33,594 nucleotides of DNA from Candidatus Kaiserbacteria bacterium (GCA_019247335.1 JAFAPB010000046.1:1-33594), one strand, 5' to 3'; shown: positions 15,515-22,584, counted from the first letter of the stretch. Translations and numbers: made by a program. The notes: a model not told the origin generated them from the letters alone.

Positions 15515-15586
15515 TCCCCGGTGGCGCAATGGTAGCGCAGCTCGCTGTTAACGAGTTGGTTGTAGGTTCGAATCCTACCCGGGGAG
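15515..15586 (+). tRNA. tRNA-Asn (GTT)
   Basis: The 72-nt cloverleaf folds fully: a 7-bp acceptor stem (15515-15521 with 15579-15585), a D stem GCGC/GCGC, an anticodon stem CTCG/CGAG with loop CTGTTAA (anticodon GTT at 15547-15549), and a T arm GTAGG-TTCGAAT-CCTAC. The discriminator is G15586. CCA is not encoded, so a CCA-adding enzyme is needed. The ATG of the next gene begins two bases after the discriminator. Confidence 0.97.
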
Positions 15587-15587
15587 C

Positions 15588-15755
15588 ATGAGAAAGATCG
15601 CAGACATCGTGCTGATCGCGGGTTTTTTGATCGTCGATTTTCTGCTGTTCCACGACCTCTTTAAGCCGGGCGAGAGCTATACCGTCGCGGAGTATCTCAT
15701 CGGCGCCTTGAGCGTGCTCGTCTTTATTACGTCGGCCCGGTCATTACTGAAATAG
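15588..15755 (+). CDS. Small 55-residue two-TM membrane protein
   Basis: The frame opens with ATG one base after the tRNA's mature end and encodes two hydrophobic segments (about 5-22 and 32-50) joined by a short loop FHDLFKPGESYTV. There is no room for its own promoter or Shine-Dalgarno, so it is almost certainly made from the tRNA-Asn transcript after tRNA processing, which would leave a nearly leaderless mRNA. It is two bases from the next small membrane protein. Unknown family. Confidence 0.65.
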   Translation: MRKIADIVLIAGFLIVDFLLFHDLFKPGESYTVAEYLIGALSVLVFITSARSLLK

Positions 15756-15757
15756 CT

Positions 15758-15982
15758 ATGGGCGTCAAAGACTTTCTGTTCTATATAACCAACAACGAAG
15801 AGACTTCGCGCCACGAGGAATATTTTGATATCGCGTTCTTCATCATCAATACTGCTGTCGTCTTGATCGGCGGTTGGTATCTTATTCACGAAGGGGAATC
15901 GCACTGGCTGCCGTTTCTCATCATCGAATACACTTGGGCGATCGATACCATGCGGCATAACAGACCGAAGGGCGGCCTATGA
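15758..15982 (+). CDS. Small 74-residue membrane protein
   Basis: The protein has an acidic/polar N-terminus (ITNNEETSRHEEYF) followed by two hydrophobic stretches (about 24-42 and 50-64). The stop overlaps the ATG of the HIT gene in ATGA, so translation is probably coupled. No family recognised. It belongs to the tRNA-Asn, 55-residue, 74-residue, HIT array. Confidence 0.7.
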   Translation: MGVKDFLFYITNNEETSRHEEYFDIAFFIINTAVVLIGGWYLIHEGESHWLPFLIIEYTWAIDTMRHNRPKGGL

Positions 15983-16686
15983 AATACACCGGCAACGACT
16001 TTTATTGCGACGTCGCGCTCAAAGGGAAAGAGCCGATCGAGAAAGAGTACGAGAGCGATCAGGTGCTCGCATACAAGCATACGCGCCCTCACTGGGAGAC
16101 GCACTATGTAGTCGTGGCGAAAAAGCACATCGATTCGTTCAGCACGTTGAAAGCGGCGGACGCTCCGATCCTTTCAGAGATGCTTGAGGTCGCGCGGAAG
16201 ATCGCGCGCAAGCTCGAAAAAGAGGAGGGCGGCGCTCGCATTCTGACGAACCTCGGGGAATATCAGGATTCAAAGCATCTGCATTTCCATGTGACTGCCG
16301 GCGAGGAGATCGAAGGCTTGAGTCTGGAAGATCTGGAAGATCTTGAGCCTGACACCGAGAGCGAAGATCAGAAAGACCCGAATGATCCGTCAAAGGTCTC
16401 GACCGCTCGCACCGTCTCATACACGATCCTTGGCATTACTTTCGGCGCCGCGATCGGCGCCGCAGGCGCGTCGCAGTTGGTGCAGCCGTCGATCGCGCCC
16501 GCAGTCGCGTGCATGGCTACGACGACCGTACAGGCTCTTACGCCTATTAAAGCGACGCCCGCCGTATCCAAGCCCGCCGTGACGACGCCGAAGTCGCGCG
16601 CGACGACAACCCCTGCCGCGACGAGCTCCGCCGGCGCTATAGCGACCACGTCCGCCGCCACGAGTTCGAGTGCGACCGGGATTTAA
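15979..16686 (+). CDS. HIT-domain protein with membrane segment and Ser/Thr/Ala tail
   Basis: The 235-residue protein has an N-terminal HIT domain (about 1-110) with the histidine triad KHLHFHV (His100, His102, His104), the nucleotide hydrolase/transferase signature that acts on nucleoside phosphoramidates or dinucleoside polyphosphates. An acidic linker (about 111-139) follows, then a hydrophobic segment (about 147-175), then some 60 residues of almost only Ala, Thr, Ser, Pro and Val. HIT proteins are normally 110-150 residue soluble enzymes; here the enzyme seems tethered to the membrane with a low-complexity tail on the other side. The frame is continuous. It overlaps the preceding gene by 4 nt and is 5 nt from the MFS gene. 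Confidence 0.87.
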   Translation: MKYTGNDFYCDVALKGKEPIEKEYESDQVLAYKHTRPHWETHYVVVAKKHIDSFSTLKAADAPILSEMLEVARKIARKLEKEEGGARILTNLGEYQDSKHLHFHVTAGEEIEGLSLEDLEDLEPDTESEDQKDPNDPSKVSTARTVSYTILGITFGAAIGAAGASQLVQPSIAPAVACMATTTVQALTPIKATPAVSKPAVTTPKSRATTTPAATSSAGAIATTSAATSSSATGI

Positions 16687-16691
16687 GAAAT

Positions 16692-18095
16692 ATGAGGGAT
16701 AAACGCTGGCTCGCGCTTTTTGTACTGTGCCTCGGCACGCTCATGATCGTGCTCGACACGACCATCGTGAATGTCGCACTACCCTCGATCCGTGAGAGTC
16801 TTGGCTTTACGCAAACGGCGCTCGCTTGGGTCGTCAACGCATACGTGCTGACATTTGGCGGCTTCCTGCTTCTCGGCGGGCGGCTCGGTGATCTCTACGG
16901 CAACCGCCGCCTTTTCGTGCTTGGGATCACGCTTTTCACGCTCGCGTCGCTCGCGTGCGGTCTTGCACAGTCGCAAACGTTTTTGATCATCGCGCGAGCG
17001 ATACAGGGTTTAGGAGGCGCGGTCGTATCTGCGGTCGGACTTTCGCTCGTGATGAACCTCTTTGTGGAAGAGACGGAACGTGCTCGCGCGATGGGCGTCT
17101 TTGGTTTCGTCGCCGCCGGCGGGGGAGCGATCGGCGTTCTCCTCGGCGGTATCCTGACGGGCGGGTTGAATTGGCACTGGATCTTTCTCGTCAATATTCC
17201 GGTCGGCATTTTGGTCGTCGCATTATGTTTATGGCTGATTCCAGAGAGCCACGCCGCTGAGAAAACGCATCTTGACGTCGGCGGCGCGGTCACGGTGACG
17301 CTCGCGCTCATGCTCGCTGTCTACTCGATCGTCGGCGGTAACGAGGCGGGCTGGACATCGCTTACAACGATCGGTCTTCTTGTGCTTTCCGCGGTTTTTC
17401 TCGGTATATTCATTTGGATCGAAAGCGTCGTGAAAGCGCCGCTCGCGCCGCTACGTCTTTTTACACGCGGCAATATCGTCGCGTCGAACATCGCAGGAAT
17501 CTTGTGGTCGGCGGGCATGTTCGCGTGGTTCTTTCTCTCGGCGCTCTACATGCAACTCATTCTCGGCTACACGCCGCTCCAGGTCGGCCTCGCGTTCTTG
17601 CCGTCGAATCTCATCATGGCGGCGCTCTCGGTCGGGCTCTCTGCACGGATCGTTATGCGTTTTGGCATTCGTGCATCACTCGCGACGGGGCTCTCGCTCG
17701 TCGCGCTGGGACTCCTTCTCCTTTCGAGAGCGCCGATCGATGGTTCGTTTGTGCGCGATCTTCTGCCGAGCATGACCCTGCTCGGTCTCGGCGCGGGCAT
17801 TTCATTTAATCCGATGCTCCTCGCTGCGATGAGCGATGCCGAGCAAAAAGACAGCGGTCTCGCATCCGGCGTTGTGAACACCGCGTTTATGATGGGCGGC
17901 TCGCTCGGCCTTGCGATCCTCGCGAGCGCAGCCGCGGCGCGCACGGAGAGCCTGCGCGGATCGGGTGCCAATATGCTTGCCGCGCTCAATGGCGGATATC
18001 AACACGCGTTTCTCATCGGATTTTGCTTCGTGGCGCTCGCGGCACTGGTCGCTGCATTCGGATTGCGTTCCAAGACGGTCACCGCGCAAAATTAG
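16692..18095 (+). CDS. MFS exporter, DHA2 (EmrB/QacA) family
   Basis: The 467-residue, probably 14-helix, proton-driven transporter carries the DHA2 markers: LDTTIVNVALP in the first helix (motif D1), GGRLGDLYGNRR in loop 2-3 (motif A), and the glycine-rich antiporter motif C region GVLLGGILTGGLNWHWIF. Members export drugs, dyes or small metabolites. The substrate cannot be predicted. It lies 5 nt after the HIT gene and is probably in that transcript. Its stop overlaps by 4 nt (TTAG) the stop of the convergent 50-residue gene. Confidence 0.95.
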   Translation: MRDKRWLALFVLCLGTLMIVLDTTIVNVALPSIRESLGFTQTALAWVVNAYVLTFGGFLLLGGRLGDLYGNRRLFVLGITLFTLASLACGLAQSQTFLIIARAIQGLGGAVVSAVGLSLVMNLFVEETERARAMGVFGFVAAGGGAIGVLLGGILTGGLNWHWIFLVNIPVGILVVALCLWLIPESHAAEKTHLDVGGAVTVTLALMLAVYSIVGGNEAGWTSLTTIGLLVLSAVFLGIFIWIESVVKAPLAPLRLFTRGNIVASNIAGILWSAGMFAWFFLSALYMQLILGYTPLQVGLAFLPSNLIMAALSVGLSARIVMRFGIRASLATGLSLVALGLLLLSRAPIDGSFVRDLLPSMTLLGLGAGISFNPMLLAAMSDAEQKDSGLASGVVNTAFMMGGSLGLAILASAAAARTESLRGSGANMLAALNGGYQHAFLIGFCFVALAALVAAFGLRSKTVTAQN

Positions 18096-18244
18096 CGCGC
18101 CATTTTGCCGCCGCGTCCTTTGTTGGACGACGGCGCTTTGCCTTTTTGTTCCTGGCGGCCGTTCCTGCCGCGCGCCGCTGCCGCATTCCTGCTGATAGTC
18201 TGCTTCACCTTGGCCTGTGCGCGGCTCACGTATTTATTTTGCAT
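18092..18244 (-). CDS. Small 50-residue basic, Gly-rich protein
   Basis: The frame encodes 50 residues with about 14 Lys/Arg and almost no acidic residues: an N-terminal helix-like VSRAQAKVKQTISRN, then a disordered stretch of R/G/K/N/S ending NKGRGGKMAR. A Shine-Dalgarno AGGA lies 7-8 nt upstream of the ATG. The composition suggests nucleic-acid or ribosome binding; no family is assigned. Its TAA stop overlaps the TAG of the MFS gene in the 4-mer TTAG. Confidence 0.7.
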   Translation of the reverse strand: MQNKYVSRAQAKVKQTISRNAAAARGRNGRQEQKGKAPSSNKGRGGKMAR

Positions 18245-18291
18245 GCTGTCATCCTAAAAGTGCGTTGATATAGAACATATGAACGAAGCAG

Positions 18292-18297
18292 TATACT
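18292..18297 (+). promoter_or_regulatory. -10 box of the PEBP-like gene (leaderless spacing)
   Basis: TATACT ends exactly 6 nt before the ATG at 18304. Confidence 0.6.
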
Positions 18298-18303
18298 TTT
18301 CGC

Positions 18304-18888
18304 ATGCGGGGCGCATATCTCATGGTCGGTATCGGCGTCCTTGTGATACTCGTCGGCCTCGCGTTCATTAATAAAAGCTTCACGCGCGCGCCTCATACTG
18401 AAAAAGACGCTATGGCCACCTCGACCTTCTCCATCACAAGCAGCGCATTCGAGCAAAACGGCTCGATTCCATCGCAGTACACCTGTGACGGCGATCAGAC
18501 GCCGCCGCCGCTTTCGATTTCCGGAGCGCCGGAGGGGACGAAATCATTCGCGCTCATCGTGATCGACCCCGACGTGCCTAAGCAAGTGAAGCCGGACGGC
18601 ATATTCCTCCATTGGCTGCTGTTTAATATCCCTGCGTATACGACGACGATCGGCCCGACCGGCTCGATCGGCACAAGCGGCGCGAACGGCATGGGCAAAG
18701 AAGGCTACGTCGGCCCCTGTCCGCCGAAAGAATACGAGCCGTCCGAGCACCGCTATTTCTTCCATCTCTACGCGCTCGATACGATGCTCGGTCTTGAGGC
18801 GGGAGTCTCCGAAGAGGAGGTGCGGCAGGCTATGGAAGGTCACATTGTGGCGGAGGCCCAGCTCATCGGGAAGTACAAGAAGAAATAA
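18304..18888 (+). CDS. YbhB/YbcL (PEBP) family protein, membrane-anchored
   Basis: The 194-residue protein has an N-terminal hydrophobic segment (about 5-22) as signal-anchor, then a phosphatidylethanolamine-binding-protein-like domain. Family marks are the DPD (88-90) and HW (103-104) pair, GYVGPCPP (134-141) and HRYFFHLYALD (149-159), which line the anion-binding pocket in bacterial YbhB. The biochemical role of bacterial members is unclear. The anchor places the domain outside the membrane. The start at 18304 is supported by a TATACT box 6 nt upstream. Confidence 0.94.
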   Translation: MRGAYLMVGIGVLVILVGLAFINKSFTRAPHTEKDAMATSTFSITSSAFEQNGSIPSQYTCDGDQTPPPLSISGAPEGTKSFALIVIDPDVPKQVKPDGIFLHWLLFNIPAYTTTIGPTGSIGTSGANGMGKEGYVGPCPPKEYEPSEHRYFFHLYALDTMLGLEAGVSEEEVRQAMEGHIVAEAQLIGKYKKK

Positions 18889-18905
18889 CGAGCCGCCGAA
18901 TGGCG

Positions 18906-18911
18906 TACAAT
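18906..18911 (+). promoter_or_regulatory. -10 box of the HPF-like gene (leaderless spacing)
   Basis: TACAAT ends exactly 6 nt before the ATG at 18918, which decides this start over the in-frame ATG at 18900. Confidence 0.6.
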
Positions 18912-18917
18912 AGAAAT

Positions 18918-19280
18918 ATGAATACCCGCATCAAGCAGACCGATTATGAGATGACCGACAAAGTGGCCGATTATCTCGACGGCCGCCTTGCGGCGATCGA
19001 GCGCATGCTCGGCGACGATGCGGACGAGACGCGCTGCGAAGTGGAGGTAGGGAGGGCGACAGGGCGACACAAGCACAGCGACTATCAGTATTTCGCGGAG
19101 ATCATCGTGAAGCGGGGTGCCGCGCCGCGGCTCGTCGCGCGCAATCACGAGCCATCGATCAATGCTGCCATTGATAACGCCAAAGATGAAATGCTCCGCC
19201 AGCTGCGGAAGGAAAAGACCGCGCGTAAAAGCAAAGGGCGGCGCGATGCCGGCAAGGCGAAGCGTTTGATCCGCTCTTAG
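18918..19280 (+). CDS. Ribosome hibernation-promoting factor/sigma-54 modulation family (short HPF)
   Basis: The 120-residue protein matches the S30AE/HPF N-terminal domain: an N-terminal strand, helix 'DYEMTDKVADYLDGRLAAIE', strands with CEVEVGRATGRH and YFAEIIVKRGA, and the second helix with INAAIDNAKDEMLRQLRK, then a very basic tail. Short HPF/RaiA proteins bind the 30S decoding centre and silence ribosomes in stationary phase. The C-terminal dimerisation domain of long HPF is absent. The start is chosen by the -10 box spacing. The stop overlaps the convergent fmt stop by 4 nt (TTAG). Confidence 0.85.
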   Translation: MNTRIKQTDYEMTDKVADYLDGRLAAIERMLGDDADETRCEVEVGRATGRHKHSDYQYFAEIIVKRGAAPRLVARNHEPSINAAIDNAKDEMLRQLRKEKTARKSKGRRDAGKAKRLIRS

Positions 19281-20158
19281 AGCGGCCTTGCTCCCGAGCG
19301 AAGGAATTCCTCATATTTCATTTCGCTCTTGCCCTCGGGCTTTACGGTATCGATCACAAGCGCGCCATTTTCTATATGCGCGTCGAGAATGCCGACGCGG
19401 ATCTGCTTGCCGCCTCTTTCGAAATAGGCGAACGTGCCGGGCCAGCCCTCGAGCGCGCGGATCTTGCGTAGATTCTCGTGCGCGTCGGCATTGAGATCAA
19501 GCAGGCCATCGCTCTTTGTGAACTTGAGCGAATACGTCGCGATGTCGTGATTCTGTTCATGCGCTTCGATCTCACCTCGAGTCCAGTGCGGCAAGATTTC
19601 TGCGAGCAATTTGCCTCCCGCGCGTGCCAGCGTCTCTTCGAGCGCGGCCGCACGCGGCGGCCAGGGTGCGACATCGACCCGCTTTTGTGCGATCACCGGC
19701 CCGTGATCCATTTTCTCGTCGACGAGCATGATGGTGACACCGGTTACTTTTTCATCATTCAATATCGCGGAGCGAATGGGGGAGGCGCCGCGCAAGCGGG
19801 GCAAAAGTGAAGGATGCATATTCAAGGTGCCGCGCTCAGGCAGATCCAAAAGCGCTTTGTGCAGTATCTGACCGTAATCAGCGACGACGAAAAGTTTCGG
19901 CGCACGCGCTCCCATTTCCGCGATGAATGCATCATCAAGCTTTTCCGGCTTCAATATTTCGAGCCGGCGCGACTCGGCCCACTGCGCGATAAGCGACTGT
20001 CCGATCTCCATGCCGCGCCCTTTCGCTTTGTCGGGCGCCGTCACGACGAGCGCGGGCAGATGCCCAGCTGCTTCGAGCTCGAGCGCGACAAAAAGCGCGA
20101 TCCTGCCCGTGCCGAAGAAAACGAACGGAATATCACTCGTCTTCAGGTTCTTCGTCAT
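19277..20158 (-). CDS. fmt: Methionyl-tRNA formyltransferase
   Basis: The 293-residue cytoplasmic enzyme formylates Met-tRNAfMet using 10-formyl-tetrahydrofolate. It has an N-terminal formyltransferase domain with FFGTG, the catalytic TLNMHPSLLPRLRGASP (Asn113, His115) and VDEKMDHGPVI (Asp151). The C-terminal domain is shorter than in E. coli (about 315 residues total). Its start lies inside the end of def (26-nt overlap), so the pair is translated from one mRNA, def first; together they add and remove the formyl group. The start is the first ATG before the Rossmann-like strand. Confidence 0.95.
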   Translation of the reverse strand: MTKNLKTSDIPFVFFGTGRIALFVALELEAAGHLPALVVTAPDKAKGRGMEIGQSLIAQWAESRRLEILKPEKLDDAFIAEMGARAPKLFVVADYGQILHKALLDLPERGTLNMHPSLLPRLRGASPIRSAILNDEKVTGVTIMLVDEKMDHGPVIAQKRVDVAPWPPRAAALEETLARAGGKLLAEILPHWTRGEIEAHEQNHDIATYSLKFTKSDGLLDLNADAHENLRKIRALEGWPGTFAYFERGGKQIRVGILDAHIENGALVIDTVKPEGKSEMKYEEFLRSGARPL

Positions 20159-20678
20159 ACAATTCTTTTGCCTTATCGATATAGAGAATACCGTCGAGGT
20201 GATCCATCTCGTGCTGGAAAATGTGAGCGAGAAAGCCGGAGGCGCCCCGCGTGAATTCTTCGCCGCGTTCGTTGTATGCGCGCAGCGTCATTTTTTCCGC
20301 TCGCGGGACGATGCCCCATTTGCCGCGTACCGAGAGGCATCCTTCATGCTTGTCCTTTTTCCCGCGCGAGGTCTTGATGATGACGGGATTTATATACACC
20401 TGGTCAGGAAGCGCCGTGGCAGGTTCGTCGGCTTTTGCCGGCTCGTCCTTGGCGTTGCGCGTGCCGCGCGCGAGCGCCTTGCCGGAGACGATGAAAAGGC
20501 GGAGCGGCTCGCCGAGTTGCGAAGCCGCGAGCGCGACACCGTAGACCTCATTTGAAAGCAGATCTTTCATTTCTTCGATCAAATGCTGTATGCGTGTGCT
20601 CCCGATATCGTCGATCGGTATCTCGCGCGCCGTCTCCCGCAGCGCCGGGTTTTGTTCGTAGGGGATAATGCTCCGCAT
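20133..20678 (-). CDS. def: Peptide deformylase
   Basis: The 181-residue metalloenzyme removes the N-formyl group from nascent proteins. The three active-site motifs are present: GVALAASQ (47-54), EGCLS with metal ligand Cys114, and QHEMDH with His156, Glu157 and His160. A Lys/Asp/Ala-rich insert (about 68-92) precedes motif 2, and the C-terminus is acidic. I chose the ATG at 20678, 8 nt after a TATAGT box; an in-frame TTG at 20687 would overlap that box. It is the first gene of the def-fmt operon. Confidence 0.95.
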   Translation of the reverse strand: MRSIIPYEQNPALRETAREIPIDDIGSTRIQHLIEEMKDLLSNEVYGVALAASQLGEPLRLFIVSGKALARGTRNAKDEPAKADEPATALPDQVYINPVIIKTSRGKKDKHEGCLSVRGKWGIVPRAEKMTLRAYNERGEEFTRGASGFLAHIFQHEMDHLDGILYIDKAKELYDEEPEDE

Positions 20679-20686
20679 TGCGTTCA

Positions 20687-20692
20687 ACTATA
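20687..20692 (-). promoter_or_regulatory. -10 box of def-fmt
   Basis: TATAGT on the minus strand ends 8 nt before the def ATG. It is divergent from the putative RNA promoter at 20704. Confidence 0.5.
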
Positions 20693-20703
20693 GAGGCGCT
20701 GCG

Positions 20704-20709
20704 TATAAA
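20704..20709 (+). promoter_or_regulatory. Possible -10 box of the structured RNA
   Basis: TATAAA on the plus strand would start transcription near 20716, right at the first hairpin of the structured region. Confidence 0.35.
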
Positions 20710-20715
20710 AGTGAA

Positions 20716-20935
20716 GCGCCCAATCCGCAAGCAGACTGGGCGTTCAGAGCGGTCGGTAAACTACCGACTGAGGCGGAAGCCTCTACGGCCACGTGACTAA
20801 CGTCGTCGCTCTAAGAAAGTGGCCGGCCGGGTGGCGGCGTGTCATTGAGGAGGCCACTCACACGCTGCCCCCGGACCGGCCGAACCCCACGGGCCTCAGG
20901 AGATGCGGCGGACCTGAGCATTCCGTAGGGAACGA
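20716..20935 (+). ncRNA. Candidate structured RNA, family unknown
   Basis: The 304-nt gap between def and the next gene is not coding (stops in every plus frame) but is dense in helices. Seen directly: hairpin 20717-20722/20737-20742; a perfect 7-bp hairpin 20752-20758/20762-20768; 20770-20774/20779-20783 with a GGAA loop; 20746-20751 with 20807-20812; 20787-20792 with 20819-20824, which crosses the previous helix (pseudoknot or alternative); a long stem 20821-20831/20869-20881 continuing as 20833-20842/20860-20869; and 20895-20900/20913-20918. I find no signature of RNase P, tmRNA, SRP or 6S RNA. Orientation is set only by the possible promoter. Confidence 0.45.
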
Positions 20936-20969
20936 AACTTAATGCAATTTAGCAAAAAACAGCGTTTGA

Positions 20970-20975
20970 TACAAT
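20970..20975 (+). promoter_or_regulatory. -10 box of the 94-residue protein gene
   Basis: TACAAT, preceded by TTTGA as in an extended -10, ends 7 nt before the ATG at 20983. The in-frame ATG at 20974 overlaps the box and is therefore an unlikely start. Confidence 0.5.
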
Positions 20976-20982
20976 GCTTCGC

Positions 20983-21267
20983 ATGAAGCACATCAGTGCG
21001 CATATAAAAAGGAAGGCCGCTGCGACTCGCGAGACGGAGCGGGGAGAACTCATGCAGTATTTCTGCGAACAGCTCAATAAGACCCGTGCGCGCGATGGAT
21101 TGCCCAAGATCACCATGGGTCGCATGGGTTTTATGCTCGCCAAAATCCCGACCAAGGACCTCTACTATCTCAAAAAGGTCTGCGACGACTCCGCAAACTT
21201 CTCCAAAAAATTCTGGTGGGAGATCAATCCGAAGAAACACACAGGCGACGGTACGGATAAAAAGTAG
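20983..21267 (+). CDS. Small basic protein, unknown function
   Basis: The 94-residue soluble protein has a helical N-terminal half (RETERGELMQYFCEQLNKTRA) followed by 'MGRMGFMLAKIPTKDLYYLKKVC', then FSKKFWWEINPKKH. The final aromatic segment after an asparagine-phenylalanine is reminiscent of C-terminal domains in some replication or phage-type proteins, but I cannot name the family. It sits between two structured non-coding stretches, with its own -10 box upstream and a hairpin just after the stop. Confidence 0.7.
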   Translation: MKHISAHIKRKAAATRETERGELMQYFCEQLNKTRARDGLPKITMGRMGFMLAKIPTKDLYYLKKVCDDSANFSKKFWWEINPKKHTGDGTDKK

Positions 21268-21291
21268 ACGGCTCGCGCAAGCGCGAGCCGT
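21268..21291 (+). terminator. Hairpin after the 94-residue protein gene
   Basis: A perfect 11-bp stem (21268-21278 with 21281-21291) with a 2-nt loop directly follows the stop at 21267. No T-run follows, so it may be a weak terminator or the first element of the next structured stretch. Confidence 0.5.
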
Positions 21292-21490
21292 TCGACATAC
21301 AAATGCAATGCCCCGCATGTGTCGAAGGTGCGAGATCGGATTCAGCTTTTACCGTTTAGCCAACCTGTCCGGTATTCAGGTCGGGATCCGGTGCCGGAGC
21401 CGCATATCGCTGGCTGGTCGGCGGCCTAGTGCGCTCGCGGTGCCCCCATGCATCCCGGGAGGAGACTCGTTGGTCGGAGGATGCATTAGA
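21291..21490. other. Non-coding stretch with strong helices before mreB paralog
   Basis: This region has no convincing gene. It holds TTCGACA (21291-21297) pairing with TGTCGAA (21320-21326) around an inner TGC/GCA pair, and ATGCATCC (21448-21455) pairing with GGATGCAT (21479-21486), plus several shorter GC-rich helices. It could be a second non-coding RNA, in either orientation; no known family is recognised. Confidence 0.35.
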
Positions 21491-21523
21491 TTACCTACGT
21501 TTATTCTTGCGCCGGCTAAATCT

Positions 21524-21551
21524 TTGTCAAAGCCGACTGTGCATATACAAT
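21524..21551 (+). promoter_or_regulatory. Promoter of the mreB paralog
   Basis: TTGTCA (21524-21529), a 16-bp spacer and TACAAT (21546-21551) form a good sigma70-type promoter. The ATG at 21561 follows after 9 nt, so the mRNA has essentially no leader. Confidence 0.65.
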
Positions 21552-21560
21552 GCGTGCACC

Positions 21561-22577
21561 ATGGCGTTCTCTTTTGCTCCGAAGCTGGGCATCGATCTCG
21601 GTACGACGACGGTCTTGGTTTTCGTTCCCGGCCACGGCATTGTGCTCAACGAGCCCTCGGTCGTCGCCGTCTCGCAGGGTGAGAATAAGATACTCGCGAT
21701 CGGCAACGATGCTAAGAATATGATCGGCAGAACGCCGGAAGAGATCATCGCGTACCGTCCGATGAAAGACGGCGTCATCGCGGATTATCGCGTAACGGAA
21801 GCGATGCTGCGCTATTACATCAAGAAAGCGCTGGGGCGATGGAATCTCTTCCGCCCCGAAGTCATGGTCTCGGTGCCTGCAGGAGTCACCTCGACCGAGC
21901 GCCGCGCGGTCGTCGAGGCAGCGACGAAAGCAGGCGCGCGCGAAGCATATGTGGTGAAAGAGCCGATCCTCGCGGCGATCGGCGCGGGGATTCCCATTCA
22001 GGAGGCGCGCGGACACATGATCGTCGATATCGGCGGCGGCACGACCGACGTCGCGGTCATCTCGCTCGGCGGCATCGTTGCCTCGACTTCGGTCAAATGC
22101 GCGGGCAACCGCATGGACCGCGCGATCGCTGATTACATCAAAAAGACGGCCAATCTTTCGATCGGTGACAAAATGGCGGAGGATATCAAGATTCATATCG
22201 GCTCGGCAGTGCCTGTAGAGGACGAGCTCATGATGGTCATCAAAGGCCGCGATCATCTGACGGGACTCCCGCGCTCGATCGAGATCGGTACCAACGAGGT
22301 CGTGCGCGCGATCGGCAAGGAATTGCGCACGATGGTCGGCGCGATCAAGGATGTATTGCAAGATACGCCGCCGGAACTGGCCGCAGACATCATCGACAAC
22401 GGCATCACCATGACGGGCGGCTCCTCGCAGCTGCGCAATCTGCCGGAACTCATCTATCGTCGCACAGGGGTGAAGGCGCGAATGGCCAAAGACGCACCGT
22501 ACTGCGTCGCGAAGGGGACCGGTGAAGCGCTGAAGCATTTGGACACCTACAAAAAAGCCATCATTTCGAAGCGATAG
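21561..22577 (+). CDS. mreB: MreB-family actin homologue, second copy
   Basis: The 338-residue bacterial actin polymerises on the inner membrane to direct cell-wall growth. It has the phosphate-1 loop GIDLGTTT (10-17), phosphate-2 VDIGGGTTDVAVISLGG (about 154-170), and a C-terminal adenosine motif TGGSSQLRNLP. It lies alone, apart from the mreBCD cluster at 30-32 kb, and its N-terminus is shorter than that of the other copy. In other bacteria MreB paralogs (Mbl, MreBH) share wall-growth tasks; whether that applies here is unknown. The start is chosen at ATG 21561 because the longer upstream frame runs through the promoter and non-coding helices. Confidence 0.93.
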   Translation: MAFSFAPKLGIDLGTTTVLVFVPGHGIVLNEPSVVAVSQGENKILAIGNDAKNMIGRTPEEIIAYRPMKDGVIADYRVTEAMLRYYIKKALGRWNLFRPEVMVSVPAGVTSTERRAVVEAATKAGAREAYVVKEPILAAIGAGIPIQEARGHMIVDIGGGTTDVAVISLGGIVASTSVKCAGNRMDRAIADYIKKTANLSIGDKMAEDIKIHIGSAVPVEDELMMVIKGRDHLTGLPRSIEIGTNEVVRAIGKELRTMVGAIKDVLQDTPPELAADIIDNGITMTGGSSQLRNLPELIYRRTGVKARMAKDAPYCVAKGTGEALKHLDTYKKAIISKR

Positions 22578-22584
22578 GCTGCTG

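Noticed and set aside
18900..18917. Upstream ATG start for the HPF-like gene
   Set aside because: The six extra codons overlap the TACAAT box at 18906-18911 and are not part of the conserved domain.
20895..20918. SRP RNA domain IV (minus strand reads CTCAGGTCC)
   Set aside because: The 3' side lacks the conserved GGAA loop and AGCAG strand; it only pairs with itself as a simple hairpin.
20716..21490. RNase P RNA or tmRNA split over the two structured regions
   Set aside because: No GAGGAAAGTCC-type block, no tRNA-like TTCGA arm with flanking pairing, and no tag ORF could be found.
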